28,642 nucleotides of DNA from JBOHDX01 sp050700835 (GCA_050700835.1 JBOHDX010000052.1:1-28642), one strand, 5' to 3'. Positions 13,749-21,686 are shown, counted from the stretch's first letter. Numbers and translations are program-made. The notes: generated from the letters alone by a model not told the origin.

Positions 13749-14209
13749 GCGGCTACGCGCTGATTCCCGCGTCGTACGTCGCGCTGCTGCGCGACGGCGG
13801 GCGCGGCACCGAGGTGCTGCTGCTGCGCCGATCCGGCACCGGCTACTTCGACGACCACTGGGCACTGCTCGCCGGGCACGTGGAGGAGTTCGAGTCGGCC
13901 ACGGACGCCGGCTGCCGCGAGGCGCTCGAGGAGAGTGGCGTCATCGTGGCGCCCGCTGACCTGCAGATGCTGACGGTCATGCAACGTTGCCAGCGCGACG
14001 GCGGTCCGGTCGAGCAGCGCGTCGACTGGTTCTTCTCGACCCGGTTGTGGACTGGCGACCCCACCGTGCAGGAGCCCGACAAGGCCTCGGACATGGGGTG
14101 GTTCCCCCTGTCGGAGCTACCCGACCCAGTCGTACCGCACGAGCGGCTGGTGCTCGAGGGACTTGCCCGCGGCGACCTCGCTGCCTACCTCGCCTACGGC
14201 TTCGCCTGA
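13745..14209 (+). CDS. Nudix hydrolase (MutT-like)
   Basis: The product (154 aa) is a single-domain Nudix hydrolase, an enzyme class that cleaves nucleoside diphosphates linked to another group. The Nudix box is complete: GHVEEFESATDAG, then CREALEESGV, which matches G-x5-E-x7-REUxEExGU. The domain begins at YALIPASYVALLR, as in MutT-like proteins. The GTG at 13745 was chosen because it overlaps the stop of the short upstream ORF; a GTG at 13739 is an alternative. Neither has a strong ribosome binding site. The 3' end overlaps the 3' end of miaB on the other strand by 16 bases. Substrate is unknown. Confidence 0.88.
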   Translation: MSGYALIPASYVALLRDGGRGTEVLLLRRSGTGYFDDHWALLAGHVEEFESATDAGCREALEESGVIVAPADLQMLTVMQRCQRDGGPVEQRVDWFFSTRLWTGDPTVQEPDKASDMGWFPLSELPDPVVPHERLVLEGLARGDLAAYLAYGFA

Positions 14210-15747
14210 CGTGTGTTCGGACCGACCGACGGCATCCCCAACGACACCCCCACCTTGGCAGGGGCGTCCTGACCCTCCCATGCGTCGCCGGCGCGAGTTC
14301 GCCGCACCGACAGGACGGGCGCATCCGACACGAGGTGGTGCGGCGCGGCGTACGTCACCTCGACGGTGACGACGTCACCTGGGCGTACGACCGCGTCCGT
14401 GGGCGGGGTGAAGTGCACGAGGCGATTGTCGGGGCCGCGGCCGCTCATCCGCTCGGTTGCGGCGTCCTTGCGACCCTCGCCGGCGGCAACGAGGAGCTCC
14501 ACGCGGTTGCCGATCAGAGTCTGGTTCTCCTGCCAGGTGATGTCGTTGACGAGGTCGACGAGCCGCTCGTACCGCTCCTGCACGACCTCCTTGGGCAGCT
14601 GGTCCGGCATCGTGGCCGCGGGGGTGCCTGGGCGCTTGGAGTACTGGAAGGTGTACGCCCCGGCGAACCTGGCCTCGCGCACGACGTCGAGAGTCTGCTC
14701 GAAGTCGCCCTCGGTCTCGCCCGGGAAGCCGACGATGATGTCGGTCGTGATCGCTGCCTGCGGCATCGCGGTGCGGACCCGTTCGATGATGCCGAGGTAC
14801 TTCGACCGGCGGTACGACCGGCGCATCGCCTTCAGCACGGTGTCCGACCCCGACTGCAACGGCATGTGCAGCTGCGGCATGACGGTCGGAGTCTGTGCCA
14901 TCGCGTCGATCACGTCGTCGGTGAAGTCGCGGGGGTGCGGTGACGTGAACCGCACGCGCTCGAGACCAGAGATCGTCCCGCAGGAGCGCAACAGCTTGCC
15001 GAACGCCAACCGATCGCCGAAGCCGACTCCGTAGGAGTTGACGTTCTGCCCAAGCAGCGTGACCTCCAGCACGCCCTGGTCGACGAGCGCCTCGACTTCC
15101 GCGAGGACGTCAGCGGGGCGCCTGTCCTGCTCGGTGCCGCGCAACCTCGGGACGATGCAGAACGTGCACGTGTTGTTGCAACCGACGCTGATCGAGACCC
15201 ATGCGGAGTAGGCGGACTCGCGCTTGGTGGGCAACGTCGACGGGAACACCTCGAGTGACTCGAGGATCTCGACCTGCGACTCCTGCGCGATCCGGGCCCG
15301 CTCCAGCAGAATCGGCAGTGACCCGATGTTGTGGGTGCCGAACACCACGTCCACCCACGGCGCCCTGCGGGTGATCTCCCCGCGGTCCTTCTGCGCCAGA
15401 CAGCCGCCGACGGCGATCTGCATCTCGGGCCGGTCGGCCTTGACCGACGCGAGGTGGCCGAGGTTGCCGTACAGCCTGTTGTCGGCGTTCTCCCGCACCG
15501 CGCAGGTGTTGAGCACCACGATGTCGGCGACCTCGTCGGTGTTCGCCTGGTGGTAGCCGGCGCGCTCCAGCAGTCCGGCCAGCCGCTCGGAGTCGTGGAC
15601 GTTCATCTGGCAGCCGTACGTCCGCACCTGGTACGTCCGGGGTGCGCCGGTGCCTGGGCCGGAGGCTGCGCCGGTCGCTGGGCCGGAGGCTGCGCCGGTC
15701 GCTGGGCCGGTGCCTGGGCTCGCACAGGAAGTGGGGGTGCTGGTCAT
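14194..15747 (-). CDS. miaB: tRNA-2-methylthio-N6-dimethylallyladenosine synthase MiaB
   Basis: MiaB (517 aa) adds a methylthio group to C2 of i6A37 in tRNA, using two iron-sulfur clusters and radical SAM chemistry. The N-terminal UPF0004 domain carries the auxiliary-cluster cysteines 46 (YGCQMN), 82 (LNTCAVRENA) and 116 (GGCLAQ). The radical SAM motif is CNNTCTFC with cysteines 190, 194 and 197. MPLQSGSDTVLKAMRRSY and IVGFPGET are further conserved parts, and a TRAM RNA-binding domain closes the protein. Residues 14-36 are a Gly/Ala/Thr/Pro repeat not part of the enzyme. The ATG at 15747 has no strong ribosome binding site. The substrate is made by MiaA, encoded 3.3 kb downstream on the same strand. 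Confidence 0.96.
   Translation of the reverse strand: MTSTPTSCASPGTGPATGAASGPATGAASGPGTGAPRTYQVRTYGCQMNVHDSERLAGLLERAGYHQANTDEVADIVVLNTCAVRENADNRLYGNLGHLASVKADRPEMQIAVGGCLAQKDRGEITRRAPWVDVVFGTHNIGSLPILLERARIAQESQVEILESLEVFPSTLPTKRESAYSAWVSISVGCNNTCTFCIVPRLRGTEQDRRPADVLAEVEALVDQGVLEVTLLGQNVNSYGVGFGDRLAFGKLLRSCGTISGLERVRFTSPHPRDFTDDVIDAMAQTPTVMPQLHMPLQSGSDTVLKAMRRSYRRSKYLGIIERVRTAMPQAAITTDIIVGFPGETEGDFEQTLDVVREARFAGAYTFQYSKRPGTPAATMPDQLPKEVVQERYERLVDLVNDITWQENQTLIGNRVELLVAAGEGRKDAATERMSGRGPDNRLVHFTPPTDAVVRPGDVVTVEVTYAAPHHLVSDAPVLSVRRTRAGDAWEGQDAPAKVGVSLGMPSVGPNTRQAKP
15644..15720 (-). repeat. In-frame 24-base tandem repeat at the start of miaB
   Basis: Units at 15644-15667 and 15668-15691 differ by two bases, and a third begins at 15692. 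Each holds GCGCCGG and CTGGGCCGG. They encode an ATGAASGP octad repeat ahead of the first conserved MiaB residue, so the catalytic domains are untouched. Confidence 0.88.
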
Positions 15748-15784
15748 GACCGGCCAAGCCTACGACGTGCCTCTCCCCGCACCC

Positions 15785-15903
15785 CCCCCGCGAGCCCCCT
15801 GCCCGCGATCCGACAGTTACGCACCACGCCGCCACCCCCGCGAGCCCCCGCCCGCGATCCGACAGTGACGCACCCCGACGCGAAGCGCGCGCAACTGTCG
15901 GAC
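15785..15903. repeat. Direct repeats and an inverted copy after the Nudix-GNAT gene
   Basis: A 40-base unit containing CGCGAGCCCC and GCGATCCGACAGT occurs at about 15785-15825 and 15835-15874. A reversed partial copy, GCGCAACTGTCGGAC, follows at 15889-15903, so TCCGACAGT of the second unit can pair with ACTGTCGGA over nine bases. It lies just downstream of the Nudix-GNAT gene (minus strand), where it may terminate that transcript. Confidence 0.65.
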
Positions 15904-15931
15904 GACCAACCAGAAGATCAACCCGACCGGA

Positions 15932-16927
15932 TCAGCCGAACACCCGCGCCACGTCGAGAACGCACATCCGCTGCGGGATGTGACCGTCCTCGTACACCGT
16001 TCGGGAGGGTGCGAAACCAGCCTTCTCCAGCACACGCACCGATGCGCCATTGGCCACCTCCGGCGTCGACACGACGTGCCGCAGACCCCGATAGGTGGGG
16101 AGCACCACGTCACGGACGAACGCAAAGATCATGGCGGTGCCCACACCTCGGCTGACCAGTGCCGCGTCGGTGATCGCGTAGTCGATGCCCACGGCGTCGG
16201 GCATGCCGGTCAGCTCGGCGAATTCGCGGTAGTCACGCGCTCGGTAGTCCTGGATCTGTCCGGCATCCACCCCGTCGAGCTGGAACACCCACATCCTGGT
16301 CGGCCGCACACCGTCGATGCTCGGCCCGTAGTGGTCCCGAACGTAGTCCAAGCCCTCGCTCTCGCGGCCGTACCAGCGCGCGACGTGCGGCGCGGTCAGC
16401 CGCTCGGCGACGGCCGGCAGGTCCGCGCGCGTCATGGGCCGGAAGCCGATCCTGGAAACCGGGCTGCGCTCGACTCGGCCGATCTGCTCCCGCCCGACCC
16501 AGTGGGGCGAGATCCGGGCCATTGCCTCGTCCGGTGGGAGCCAGTCGTACCTGTCGTGCTCGGGATCAACGAGGTCGATCCGGACGTCCACGCCGATGTC
16601 GGCCGCGAACACGGCCCACCGCCCCGACAGATCGACCGCCCGAACGTCGGCGCCAGCGATCCCGGTCTCCTCGACGAGCTCGCGCTCCGCACCGGTGACG
16701 ATCGGTTCGCCGGGCCGGCGGTAGCCGGCGGGCGACGTCCAGGCCCAGTCACCGGCATAGTCGGGACCCTCATGGGCGCGGTGCAGCAGGAGGTAGTCGT
16801 GGCCCCCGCGGCTGGGACGTCGCACGACCACGCTCGCACCGATCGGCTCGTCGCCCGCGATCTGCAGGCCGTCCCACGTGGTGTCGACGTCCGCGTGGGC
16901 GGGCGGAAAATCAGAGGCGTCGGCCAT
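15932..16927 (-). CDS. Nudix hydrolase-GNAT acetyltransferase fusion
   Basis: The product (331 aa) joins two enzymes. Residues 28-150 are a Nudix domain with a full Nudix box from Gly68 to Ile90 (GYRRPGE, then RELVEETGI). Residues 160-331 are a GNAT acetyltransferase resembling the AAC(6')-Ib group: HVARWYG (181-187), the acetyl-CoA loop VSRGVGTAM (258-266) and NGASVRVLEKAGF (293-305). The last two carry the family's cofactor and structural motifs. The ATG at 16927 follows AGGGTGG at a good distance; the frame upstream is antisense-like. The domains are joined in one frame with no sign of a sequence error. Resemblance to aminoglycoside acetyltransferases is at family level only; resistance is not shown. 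The divergent neighbour is an alpha/beta hydrolase. Confidence 0.87.
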   Translation of the reverse strand: MADASDFPPAHADVDTTWDGLQIAGDEPIGASVVVRRPSRGGHDYLLLHRAHEGPDYAGDWAWTSPAGYRRPGEPIVTGAERELVEETGIAGADVRAVDLSGRWAVFAADIGVDVRIDLVDPEHDRYDWLPPDEAMARISPHWVGREQIGRVERSPVSRIGFRPMTRADLPAVAERLTAPHVARWYGRESEGLDYVRDHYGPSIDGVRPTRMWVFQLDGVDAGQIQDYRARDYREFAELTGMPDAVGIDYAITDAALVSRGVGTAMIFAFVRDVVLPTYRGLRHVVSTPEVANGASVRVLEKAGFAPSRTVYEDGHIPQRMCVLDVARVFG

Positions 16928-17035
16928 GGCCGCCACCCTAGAGTCGCCGTGTGGCGAAGCGAGCATGGTGACGCGGACAAAGTGGCGTGCAGAGGCCGAC
17001 GTAGAAGAACGTGACGTGCAGAAGGTGACGCGTCC

Positions 17036-17794
17036 ATGGTGATGGTGCACGAGGTGCACGGCGATGGTTCCCCGGTGGTCTTCCTCCACTCCGGGGTCGG
17101 CGACCGGCGTCAGTGGGGGCCGCAGGCACCGTTGTCGGATCGACTGACGACGATCACCTGCGACCTGGCCGGCTTCGGCGACACCCCGCTGGAGCCCGGT
17201 GAGTTCTCCTGGGCCGAAGACGTGATCGCGCTTCTCGACCACCTCGCACTCGACCGGGTCGCGATCGTCGGATCATCGATGGGCGGCAAGGTCGCGATCG
17301 AGGTGGCGGCAACGTGGCCGCAACGGCTGTCGTCGTTGGTGCTGCTCTGCGCGGCGTACGCCGGGGTCGAGGACGACGACGAGGAGTGGAACAAGATCGG
17401 CTCGGTGGAGGAGCGGCTGCTGGCCGCCGGAGACGTCGACGGCGTTGTGGAGCTGAATGTGCGGACGTGGCTCGGTCCCCGAGCCGATGAGGGCGTCCGT
17501 GAGTTGGTTCGTACGATGCAGGCCCGGTCGTTGGCGGTGCAGATGCAGGCCGACGAATGGTCTGAGGTGCCGTCCCCGAAGACCCGCGACATCGACTTGA
17601 CCGACATCCACGCACCGACCACCGTCGCGCTTGGCCGGCACGACCTCGGGTCGTTCCAGCGGGTCGCCCAGCATCTCGCGGTCGGCATCCCGGACGGCCA
17701 CCTCGTCGAGCTGGACTGGGCCGGCCACCTGCCGAACCTGGAAGATCCTGGCGAGACGAACGCCCTGCTTCACCGCGCGCTCCTGTCGTCCTGA
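17036..17794 (+). CDS. Alpha/beta hydrolase
   Basis: The product (252 aa) has the alpha/beta hydrolase fold: VVFLHSGVGDRRQW (14-27) is the oxyanion-hole region, GSSMGG (79-84) is the nucleophile elbow with Ser81, and Asp203 (RHDLGS) and His231 (WAGHLPN) complete the triad. No signal peptide is present. Relatives include esterases and C-C bond hydrolases, so substrate is not predicted. The start at 17036 has GAAGGTG about nine bases upstream; a second ATG lies two codons on. The 3' end overlaps the 3' end of recX by 25 bases, in opposite directions. It is divergent from the Nudix-GNAT gene with 108 bases between the starts. Confidence 0.88.
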   Translation: MVMVHEVHGDGSPVVFLHSGVGDRRQWGPQAPLSDRLTTITCDLAGFGDTPLEPGEFSWAEDVIALLDHLALDRVAIVGSSMGGKVAIEVAATWPQRLSSLVLLCAAYAGVEDDDEEWNKIGSVEERLLAAGDVDGVVELNVRTWLGPRADEGVRELVRTMQARSLAVQMQADEWSEVPSPKTRDIDLTDIHAPTTVALGRHDLGSFQRVAQHLAVGIPDGHLVELDWAGHLPNLEDPGETNALLHRALLSS

Positions 17795-18405
17795 CGGTCG
17801 ACATCGCAGTCGTCGGCGAGCGCGGCGAGCTCCTCGCCGACCACCCTCGCCGCGACGCCGGCGGGATAGCCTCTTCGCGCCAGCAGACCGACCAGGCGGC
17901 GACGACGTACGGCTGGATCCAGCCCGGCGGTGGACGTCAGCTTGCGCCGCACGAGCCGCCGGGCAGTCTCGGTCTCTGCGTCGGGGTCGAGCTCATCGAG
18001 CGCCGCGTTGGCCACGTCGTCAGGCACACCCTTGCGGCGCAGCTCGACGGCGAGGGCTCGTCGCGCCAGTCCGCGACCCGCCTGCCGCGACGACACCCAC
18101 GCCCGGGCGTAGGCAGCGTCGTCCAGAAGTCCTACCTCCTCGAACCTGTCGAGCAGCGGCACGGCGACATCGTCGGGAACGTTGCGCTTGGCCAAGGCCT
18201 GGGCCAGGTCCGCCCTGGTACGCGGCTGGTCGGTGAGCCGGCGCAACGCGATGCGACGCGCCACCGTGCCCGGGTCGGCGTCTGGCCCCTCATCGGGATC
18301 CGGGTCGACCTCCCGCCCGTCGAGCGGCAAGGCATCCACCGCGTTGGACGACTCGCCGGACCGCCCTGCTGACCTGGCGGGGCTCGAACGGGCGCCTCGG
18401 GCCAT
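17770..18405 (-). CDS. recX: RecA modulator RecX
   Basis: RecX (211 aa) binds RecA filaments and limits their activity. The C-terminal two thirds show the repeated three-helix units of the family: ARRIALRRLTDQPRTRADL, then AYARAWVSSRQAGRGLARRA with a following LRRKGVPDDV, and RRRRLVGLLARRGYP. The first 45 residues are acidic and poorly conserved, as in other actinobacterial RecX. It begins eight bases after the recA stop and should be co-transcribed with recA, the usual arrangement. Its stop lies inside the 3' end of the opposing hydrolase gene. Confidence 0.93.
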   Translation of the reverse strand: MARGARSSPARSAGRSGESSNAVDALPLDGREVDPDPDEGPDADPGTVARRIALRRLTDQPRTRADLAQALAKRNVPDDVAVPLLDRFEEVGLLDDAAYARAWVSSRQAGRGLARRALAVELRRKGVPDDVANAALDELDPDAETETARRLVRRKLTSTAGLDPAVRRRRLVGLLARRGYPAGVAARVVGEELAALADDCDVDRQDDRSAR

Positions 18406-18413
18406 CGGCCGGC

Positions 18414-19508
18414 TCAGAAGTCGATGTTGGTGGGCTCGCTGGCTGGGGTCGCCTCCGGCTCCTTGATCCCCTTGGTCCCCTTCGTCGAGCTCGTCGGAGC
18501 CGGCTCGTCGACGTGCGGACCGATCCCAAGCTTCTCCTTGATCCGCTTCTCGATCTCGTCCGCCAGGTCCGGATTGTCGCGCAGGAACGTGCGGGCGTTC
18601 TCCTTGCCCTGGCCGAGCTGGTCGCCGTCATAGGTGTACCAGGCGCCAGCCTTGCGGATGAGTCCCGCATCCACCCCGACGTCGATCAGGCCACCCTCCC
18701 GGCTGATTCCGAGGCCGTACATGATGTCGAACTCTGCTTGCTTGAACGGTGGTGCGCACTTGTTCTTCGCCACCTTGACCCGAGTGCGGTTCCCGACCAT
18801 GTCGGTGCCGTCCTTGAGCGTCTCGATCCGGCGCACGTCGAGCCGCACCGATGCGTAGAACTTCAAGGCGCGCCCACCGGATGTCGTCTCGGGAGACCCG
18901 AACATCACTCCGATCTTCTCCCGGAGCTGGTTGATGAAGATGCACGTGGTGTTGGCACCGTTGAGGGCACCGGTCATCTTGCGCAGGGCCTGGCTCATCA
19001 ACCTGGCTTGCAGGCCGACATGGCTGTCCCCCATCTCCCCCTCGATCTCGGCGCGAGGCACCAGGGCCGCGACGGAGTCGATCACGATGATGTCGAGGGC
19101 CCCGGAGCGGATCAGCATGTCGGCGATCTCCAACGCCTGCTCACCGCTGTCGGGCTGCGACACCAGCAGGGCGTCGGTGTCGACCCCGAGCCGTTCTGCG
19201 TAGTCGGGGTCGAGCGCATGCTCGGCGTCGACGAAGGCGGCGATGCCACCGGCCCGCTGGACGCTGGCGACCGCGTGCAGTGCGACGGTCGTCTTTCCGC
19301 TCGACTCCGGTCCGTAGATCTCCACCACCCGGCCGCGTGGCAGGCCACCGATGCCGAGCGCGACGTCGAGTGCGATCGACCCGGTGGGGATCACCTCGAT
19401 CGGGGCGCGGCCCTCGTCACCGAGCCGCATCACCGATCCCTTGCCGAACTGCCGCTCGATCTGCGCAAGCGCGGTGTCGAGAGCCTTGTCGCGGTCTGCT
19501 CCGGCCAT
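18414..19508 (-). CDS. recA: Recombinase RecA
   Basis: RecA (364 aa) forms filaments on single-stranded DNA for strand exchange and triggers LexA self-cleavage. Walker A is GPESSGKT (66-73), and other family sequences are IERQFGKGSVMRLG, FVDAEHALDP, IIVIDSVAALVP (Walker B), and MSQALRKMTG. FINQLREKIGVMFGSPETTSGG is the L2 loop region. There is no intein. The ATG at 19508 gives MAGADRDKALDTAL and has AGGA about eight bases upstream; an earlier in-frame start at 19541 lacks support. The C-terminal tail is acidic and low-complexity. An SOS box lies 186 bases upstream. recX follows after eight bases. Confidence 0.98.
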   Translation of the reverse strand: MAGADRDKALDTALAQIERQFGKGSVMRLGDEGRAPIEVIPTGSIALDVALGIGGLPRGRVVEIYGPESSGKTTVALHAVASVQRAGGIAAFVDAEHALDPDYAERLGVDTDALLVSQPDSGEQALEIADMLIRSGALDIIVIDSVAALVPRAEIEGEMGDSHVGLQARLMSQALRKMTGALNGANTTCIFINQLREKIGVMFGSPETTSGGRALKFYASVRLDVRRIETLKDGTDMVGNRTRVKVAKNKCAPPFKQAEFDIMYGLGISREGGLIDVGVDAGLIRKAGAWYTYDGDQLGQGKENARTFLRDNPDLADEIEKRIKEKLGIGPHVDEPAPTSSTKGTKGIKEPEATPASEPTNIDF

Positions 19509-19694
19509 GTGCCCGTCCGTCCTGTCGGTGCTGCCAAACACCTGACTCGTGGTTGTCTCTTCGGGAATCTAGGCGCCCGCACCGACAGCGGTGGGACCGG
19601 CGACACGATCTGTGGAAGACCGGCTCTGCCGATCCGCTCCGCTGCCGGACGAATGCCCGAACCGAGGCGGTGCCATTACCCTAGGCACCCTAGG
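19509..19694. other. Leader region between the recA SOS box and start codon
   Basis: No gene is seen in these bases. On the minus strand the 8-mer CCTAGGGT occurs twice just downstream of the SOS box, ending at TAATGG, which may include the recA -10 region. The distance to the start implies a long leader or a second, LexA-independent promoter nearer to recA, as is known in mycobacteria. Confidence 0.4.
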
Positions 19695-19710
19695 CCGAAC
19701 ACGTGTTCGA
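19695..19710 (-). promoter_or_regulatory. LexA-binding SOS box of recA
   Basis: On the minus strand the site reads TCGAACACGTGTTCGG, matching the SOS box TCGAACnnnnGTTCGA at every position but the last. It places recA and recX under the LexA encoded at 2965-3723. Confidence 0.88.
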
Positions 19711-19771
19711 AGCGCCACCGACACGCCGCGTCCTCCGTCTGCCCTCGACGTGACGGCGCTCGTCGCCCAGA

Positions 19772-19811
19772 AATCGACAGTCGGGTAGCCCGGGCAACCG
19801 CATTGTCGATT
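19772..19811 (-). terminator. Interrupted hairpin downstream of the DUF3046 gene
   Basis: AATCGACA (19772-19779) pairs with TGTCGATT (19804-19811), and inside it GG pairs with CC and the palindrome GCCCGGGC forms the tip. It lies 31 bases past the DUF3046 stop and upstream of the recA SOS box, a fitting place for a terminator. Confidence 0.5.
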
Positions 19812-19841
19812 CCTTCGTCGCACGGGCCGAAGGTCGGGCCG

Positions 19842-20036
19842 TCAGCGCTCGGACGGCGGCAGTTCCAGCGCCGCCCACACGGCGCGCCACACTCTCTTGG
19901 GTGGCTCCCCGGCATCAAGCGCCTGGCGAACGGTGCGCCCGTCCAGCTCGCGCAGGACGTACTGCTCCGACCACACCTGGGTGTACGCCCCGCCCAGGTG
20001 GGTCTCCATCCGGGCCCAGAACTCGCTGTGCTTCAC
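19842..20036 (-). CDS. DUF3046 family protein
   Basis: This 64-residue protein matches the small actinobacterial DUF3046 family, which is regularly found just upstream of recA. The pattern is KHSEFWARMETHLG at the start, then VLRELDGRTVRQALDAG, and PPKRVWRAVWAALELP at the end. The GTG at 20036 was chosen because the family begins a few residues before the FWxRM motif; no good ribosome binding site is visible. The longer frame from 20072 adds unrelated residues. Function is unknown. It lies between the ABC transporter operon and recA on the same strand, with a hairpin separating it from recA. Confidence 0.82.
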   Translation of the reverse strand: MKHSEFWARMETHLGGAYTQVWSEQYVLRELDGRTVRQALDAGEPPKRVWRAVWAALELPPSER

Positions 20037-20098
20037 GTGGTGAGTATCCGTGACGGCCCCGACGCACGGCACGGATCCCTCGCGCGGCGGGACGAACG

Positions 20099-20899
20099 TC
20101 AGCGCAGCAGCAGCGTTCCGAGCCGGCGCGAGGCGACGCCAAGACCGATCGCGCCGAGCGCCGCGAGGTAGACCACCGCGGTCAGGGTGTCCCAGCCGAG
20201 CTGGCCGGTGGTGAGGTCACGACACAGCGCAACACCTTGGTAGAGCGGTGTGCACTCCACCACGATCTGAAGTGCCCGGGGGTAGGTGGACAACGGGTAG
20301 AACGTGGCGGAGAACAAGAACATCGGGATGATCGCGAGGTTGATGTACTCGAAGTCCTGCCACGACCGCATGAACGTCGTCAACGCCATGCCGGCGCCCG
20401 CGAACCCGAAGCCGATCAGCATCACAGCGGGAACCGCCAGCACCCCCACCGGCGAGCCGACCAACCCCATCAGGGCCATCACCAGCACGAACATCGCGGA
20501 GTAGCAGGTGCCTCTCAGCAGGGCCCAGGCGATCTCGCCGCTGGCGATGTCGCGGGTACGCAGCGGGGTGGCCAGCATCGCGTCGTACAGCTTGGCGTAC
20601 TTGAACCGGAAGAAGATGTTGTAGGTCGCGTCGAACAGGGCGCCGTTCATGGCCGACGCCGCGAGCATTCCGGGGGCGACGAACGCGGTGTAGCTGATCA
20701 GCGTGCCGTTGGAGAGCCGGAAGTCCCCGATGAGGCCGCCGACGCCGACTCCGATGGAGAACAGGTAGAACACGGGCTCCAGGAATCCGGTGAGGAAGAC
20801 GACCCAGCTGCGGCGATAGACGAGGAAGTTGCGCTCGACGACGCGCCAGCCCTGCCCGATGCCCGGCACCGGCACGACGCGTGCGCCCAGGGTGGCCAT
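20099..20899 (-). CDS. ABC-2 type transporter permease (second of two)
   Basis: This membrane protein (266 aa) has six predicted helices and the ABC-2 exporter pattern, including a soluble N-terminus (WRVVERNFLVYRRSW), FVAPGMLAASAM and the late FLFSATFYPLSTYP motif. It should pair with the upstream permease and ATPase to export a hydrophobic compound or lipid. The ATG at 20899 lies four bases after the stop of the first permease; the frame is open further upstream but only inside that gene. The two permeases are related in plan but differ in sequence, so the channel is probably a heterodimer. Substrate is unknown; drug or polyketide export is the usual annotation for relatives. Confidence 0.88.
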   Translation of the reverse strand: MATLGARVVPVPGIGQGWRVVERNFLVYRRSWVVFLTGFLEPVFYLFSIGVGVGGLIGDFRLSNGTLISYTAFVAPGMLAASAMNGALFDATYNIFFRFKYAKLYDAMLATPLRTRDIASGEIAWALLRGTCYSAMFVLVMALMGLVGSPVGVLAVPAVMLIGFGFAGAGMALTTFMRSWQDFEYINLAIIPMFLFSATFYPLSTYPRALQIVVECTPLYQGVALCRDLTTGQLGWDTLTAVVYLAALGAIGLGVASRRLGTLLLR

Positions 20900-20903
20900 C
20901 GGG

Positions 20904-21686
20904 TCAGCCCTTCTCGACGAGTCGGTGGTGCAGGGCGCGGCGGGCGAACCACCAGCCGACGACGAGCCAGGCCAGGAGGTACGCCACATGCCCGACCGCT
21001 GGCCACCACGAGACGGCCCCAGTCGTCGACATCCGGGCCAGCTCGACCCCGTGCCACATCGGCGTCTCGTAGGCGATCCACGAGATGCCGGCCGGCAGCT
21101 GCGAGACGGGGAAGAAGGTGCCCGAGAACAACGACATCGGGATGACCACCAGCCGATACACGATGGAGAACCCGCTCTGGGTCTTCAACGAGGCGCTGAT
21201 CGCGAACATCGGAGTGGCATGCGCCATGCCGAGCAACACCACCACGAGGAACGCCGCCACTCCCCCGGCGACGGAGCCGACGGTGCCGAACGCCGCGATC
21301 ACCAGCAGGAAGACCAGACTCGACGTCGCGATCCGGAACGCGACGAAGATCAGGTGGGCGTTGAGGATGTCGACCGGGCGCAGCGGGGTGGCCAGCTGGG
21401 CGAAGTAGGTCTTGTGCCACCGGATCGCGCCCATCACCGGCCACGTCGTCTCCCCGAACGCCATCTGCATGGCGGTGCTGGCCAGCAGCCCCGGAGCGAT
21501 GTAGTCGAGGTAGCTGAGCCCGCCCAGCGCGGTCTTGTGAGCCTGCGAGTCGACGAAACCGCCGAGCCCGACACCCATGGCGGTCAAGAACAGCACGGGC
21601 AGCAGGAACGACGACACCACGCTGCCGCGCCAGGTGCGGCGATAAACCGTGACCCAGTAGTCGAACTGGCGCCAGACGAGCTCCAT
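20904..21686 (-). CDS. ABC-2 type transporter permease (first of two)
   Basis: The product (260 aa) is an ABC-2 permease: an N-terminal MELVWRQFDYWVTVYRRTW amphipathic stretch, six hydrophobic helices, YIAPGLLASTAMQMAFGE after the second, and FSGTFFPVSQLP before the last. The start at 21686 lies ten bases after the stop of the ATPase gene, and the next permease follows after four bases, so all three genes form one operon. The family resembles DrrB-like exporters. Substrate is unknown. Confidence 0.9.
   Translation of the reverse strand: MELVWRQFDYWVTVYRRTWRGSVVSSFLLPVLFLTAMGVGLGGFVDSQAHKTALGGLSYLDYIAPGLLASTAMQMAFGETTWPVMGAIRWHKTYFAQLATPLRPVDILNAHLIFVAFRIATSSLVFLLVIAAFGTVGSVAGGVAAFLVVVLLGMAHATPMFAISASLKTQSGFSIVYRLVVIPMSLFSGTFFPVSQLPAGISWIAYETPMWHGVELARMSTTGAVSWWPAVGHVAYLLAWLVVGWWFARRALHHRLVEKG

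Noticed and set aside
15932..16927. Aminoglycoside resistance gene
   Set aside because: The GNAT half only shares family motifs with AAC(6') enzymes; fusion to Nudix and chromosomal housekeeping context do not support a resistance call.
18513..20171. 552-codon plus-strand open frame
   Set aside because: Antisense of recA and the DUF3046 gene, with shadow-like composition.
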